A stretch of DNA of 64,000 bases. Source: Ophthalmolycus amberensis (Eukaryota; Chordata; Actinopteri; Perciformes; Zoarcidae). The stretch spans positions 124,001-188,000 of the forward strand of contig JAFEUB010001191.1 in assembly GCA_024529925.1 (NCBI GenBank), in the 5' to 3' direction. Below the pieces are notes generated by a model. That model did no database searches. It was not told the origin of the DNA and saw nothing but the letters and a program-made list of their open reading frames with translations. A program made the translations under genes and the position numbers. This document shows, one piece after another, positions 62,642 to 64,000 of the stretch (the stretch's first letter is position 1; the number at the start of each line of letters is the position of its first letter).

Positions 62642-62834
62642 ATGTCTAAACTAGAAATGCTGAGATCTTTAGTCAACCGGCGACTAACTGCGGCTGATGA
62701 AGAGATATTTGGTCTGTTTGAAAGTACGATAGCAGAGTACGAGGAGGAACTCTCTCGTTCAAAAGAGGAGAATAAGCGACAACGGGAACGTCTGGACGCT
62801 GTTTTCAACCCGGAAGTCCGGATACAAAGAGCAC
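62642..62834 (+). pseudogene. copy of zinc-finger exon 1 without its finger exon
   Basis: Open over all 64 codons with intact donor GTGGGT. Encodes MSKLEMLRSLVNRRLTAADE, then EIFGLFESTIAEYEEELS; the Ser2, Leu7 and Asp19 residues are closer to the family consensus I recall than those of the 15027 copy. No finger exon follows before the window ends. It lies antisense in a cpe intron. It could be a dead exon or the first exon of a gene whose finger exon lies off the right edge. Confidence 0.7.
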
Positions 62835-63220
62835 GTGGGTTCACTTTATTTCTTCTCTCAGTTCTGTTCATCCTCCGGCTGATGACTTAACGTAGTTTGG
62901 AGTGAGACTCTGTTGCAATTCGTCGTTCTCTTCTTCTTCTGATTTAATACCTGCAAACATGTCGCTTTTCGGCGAAATATATCATCCACGTGAGTGTAGA
63001 TCCGTAGAGTTTTTATTTTGTTTTGGAGGGGGGTCGTCAACTGGCCAGCCAGCCAGCGTTTCTCAGATTGGAGTGAGACAAGGAGAACATGTGATGTCGT
63101 GATCTTCGCAATAAAACATATTTCGAGTCTTGGCCAATCAGCGTTAAGATGTCTACACCGTCTTAATTTCCCTCCGTTAAAGTTTAAGTTCCGTTACCGT
63201 TCAGACTTGTTGGGTTAAGT

Positions 63221-63340
63221 CAGTGGTTCCCAAACTTTTTCTGTCAAGACCCCCTTTGATGATATAGGAACATTGGACGACCCCAAATTTTTCTTGGTTT
63301 GTAATGAATTGCATTATAATGCATGAACTGTATAAAATAA
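63221..63340 (+). mobile_element. hAT-like transposon terminus
   Basis: CAGTGGTTCCCAAACTTTTT followed by GACCCCC is the typical end of hAT-superfamily elements in vertebrates. The opposite terminus and a clear 8-bp target duplication are not visible, so this is a fragment or is interrupted by the repeat at 63558. Confidence 0.55.
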
Positions 63341-63557
63341 TTTTATTTCTTTCTAAAATAAGTACATATCACTTCACAGTTTATTCTTCAGTTTGTTTAA
63401 CTGGGAAAAAAAATCGCAATAATAAAATATATATAAAATAAAAAATATATAAAATAATTTGTAAATACAATTAACTTAATTTCAAACAAAGTGCAAACAA
63501 CATATACTGTATTTCCTCACATTGAACAGCAGGTTTTCTCAAACAATAAAATAACAC

Positions 63558-64000
63558 AATTAAAGCTGCGAGCAGCGATGAACGGGCCCTCGCCGTGCGA
63601 GCGTCGGCGTGCCGGCGGGACTCCGGCCTGCGCGTCCGCGAGTGAGACGTGTTCAATCCCGCGTGGACCGCCTGGTGCCGGAATTGACGCTTTGCAAACA
63701 GTCTGACGCTTCCTGCGTCCTCTGCCTGGCGCTACAGAACGCGTGCGTCGTGTTGCTCTGTGTCAAGTGTGAACCGCGTAGTGTAAAAGTCACGTAAATG
63801 GGATGCAGTTTGTCAGAAAACGCAGATTTCCTTTCGCCAGCAGGTGGCGCTGTGAGTACTAGTGAAAATAAGCTTGTAGACATCCTCAGGCCGTGAGTGG
63901 TATCAAGCATGAGAAGTTTGGGACCGTTTGGAACAAGTCCAGCTGAGTTACATCAGACATTTCCTTTAGCCAGTAGGCTTTGCAGGTTTACTGTAGCGCC
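63558..64000 (-). repeat. inverted, diverged member of the array family, cut by the window end
   Basis: AATTAAAGCTGCGAGCAGCG followed by GGGCCCTCG and GTGCCGGCGGGACTCCGGCC is the reverse complement of the array tail, with more differences than between array units. A CTCF-like core CCAGCAGGTGGCGC occurs at 63837-63850 on the plus strand. The copy continues past the right edge. Confidence 0.85.

Larger units (their letters stand above)
59790..62971 (+). repeat. segmental duplication, cpe-intron copy, part 2
   Basis: Copy of 12139-15356. It ends within the intron that follows zinc-finger exon 1, so the finger exon was not included or has been lost. Between 62972 and 63220 nothing is recognised. 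Confidence 0.95.

Overview
This window is vertebrate nuclear DNA, almost certainly from a ray-finned (percomorph-like) fish. It has short spliced exons with GT/AG borders, (CA)n and (CT)n microsatellites, teleost interspersed repeats and a fish-type C2H2 zinc-finger gene. The two anchor genes are tolloid-like 1 (tll1; only first coding exon, 10173-10353, minus) and carboxypeptidase E (cpe; last six coding exons, 54094-57490, minus). On the minus strand cpe precedes tll1 in the same orientation, the order known from human 4q32, which supports both calls.

Layout, left to right. 1-10172 is tll1 intron 1, with a SINE-like repeat and a short inverted repeat. 10173-12530 holds the tll1 signal-peptide exon, its 5' flank and a CpG island. 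12719-14945 holds a MITE-like element, a degenerate repeat and a 5'-truncated LINE with an 11-bp target-site duplication. 15027-17548 is a two-exon, seven-finger zinc-finger gene on the plus strand. 19386-46545 is a 27-kb tandem array of 13 units, mostly about 1.96 kb each. 46546-53015 is gene-poor, with microsatellites. 53016-57490 is the 3' part of cpe. 57609-62971 is a diverged second copy of 7435-9436 plus 12139-15356, placed inside a cpe intron but lacking the 2.7 kb that carries tll1 exon 1. 63221-64000 has a hAT-like end and an inverted relative of the array family.

The most unusual object is the array. Each unit carries near-perfect CTCF core motifs: 29 strong matches, all on the minus strand, in 25 kb. 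It also carries ETS-like, YY1-like and RFX X-box-like words. The units are themselves built from degenerate sub-repeats of about 150 and 307 bp. No unit keeps a convincing reading frame. The array lies between cpe and tll1, so a boundary or insulator role is a testable idea, not a demonstrated one.

Other points: cpe exon 4 appears to lack one base, giving a frameshift; the zinc-finger gene has a sixfold in-frame acidic repeat and a decayed eighth finger; a LINE sits directly upstream of its TATA-like box. Motif and identity statements are by eye, with no alignment or database search.
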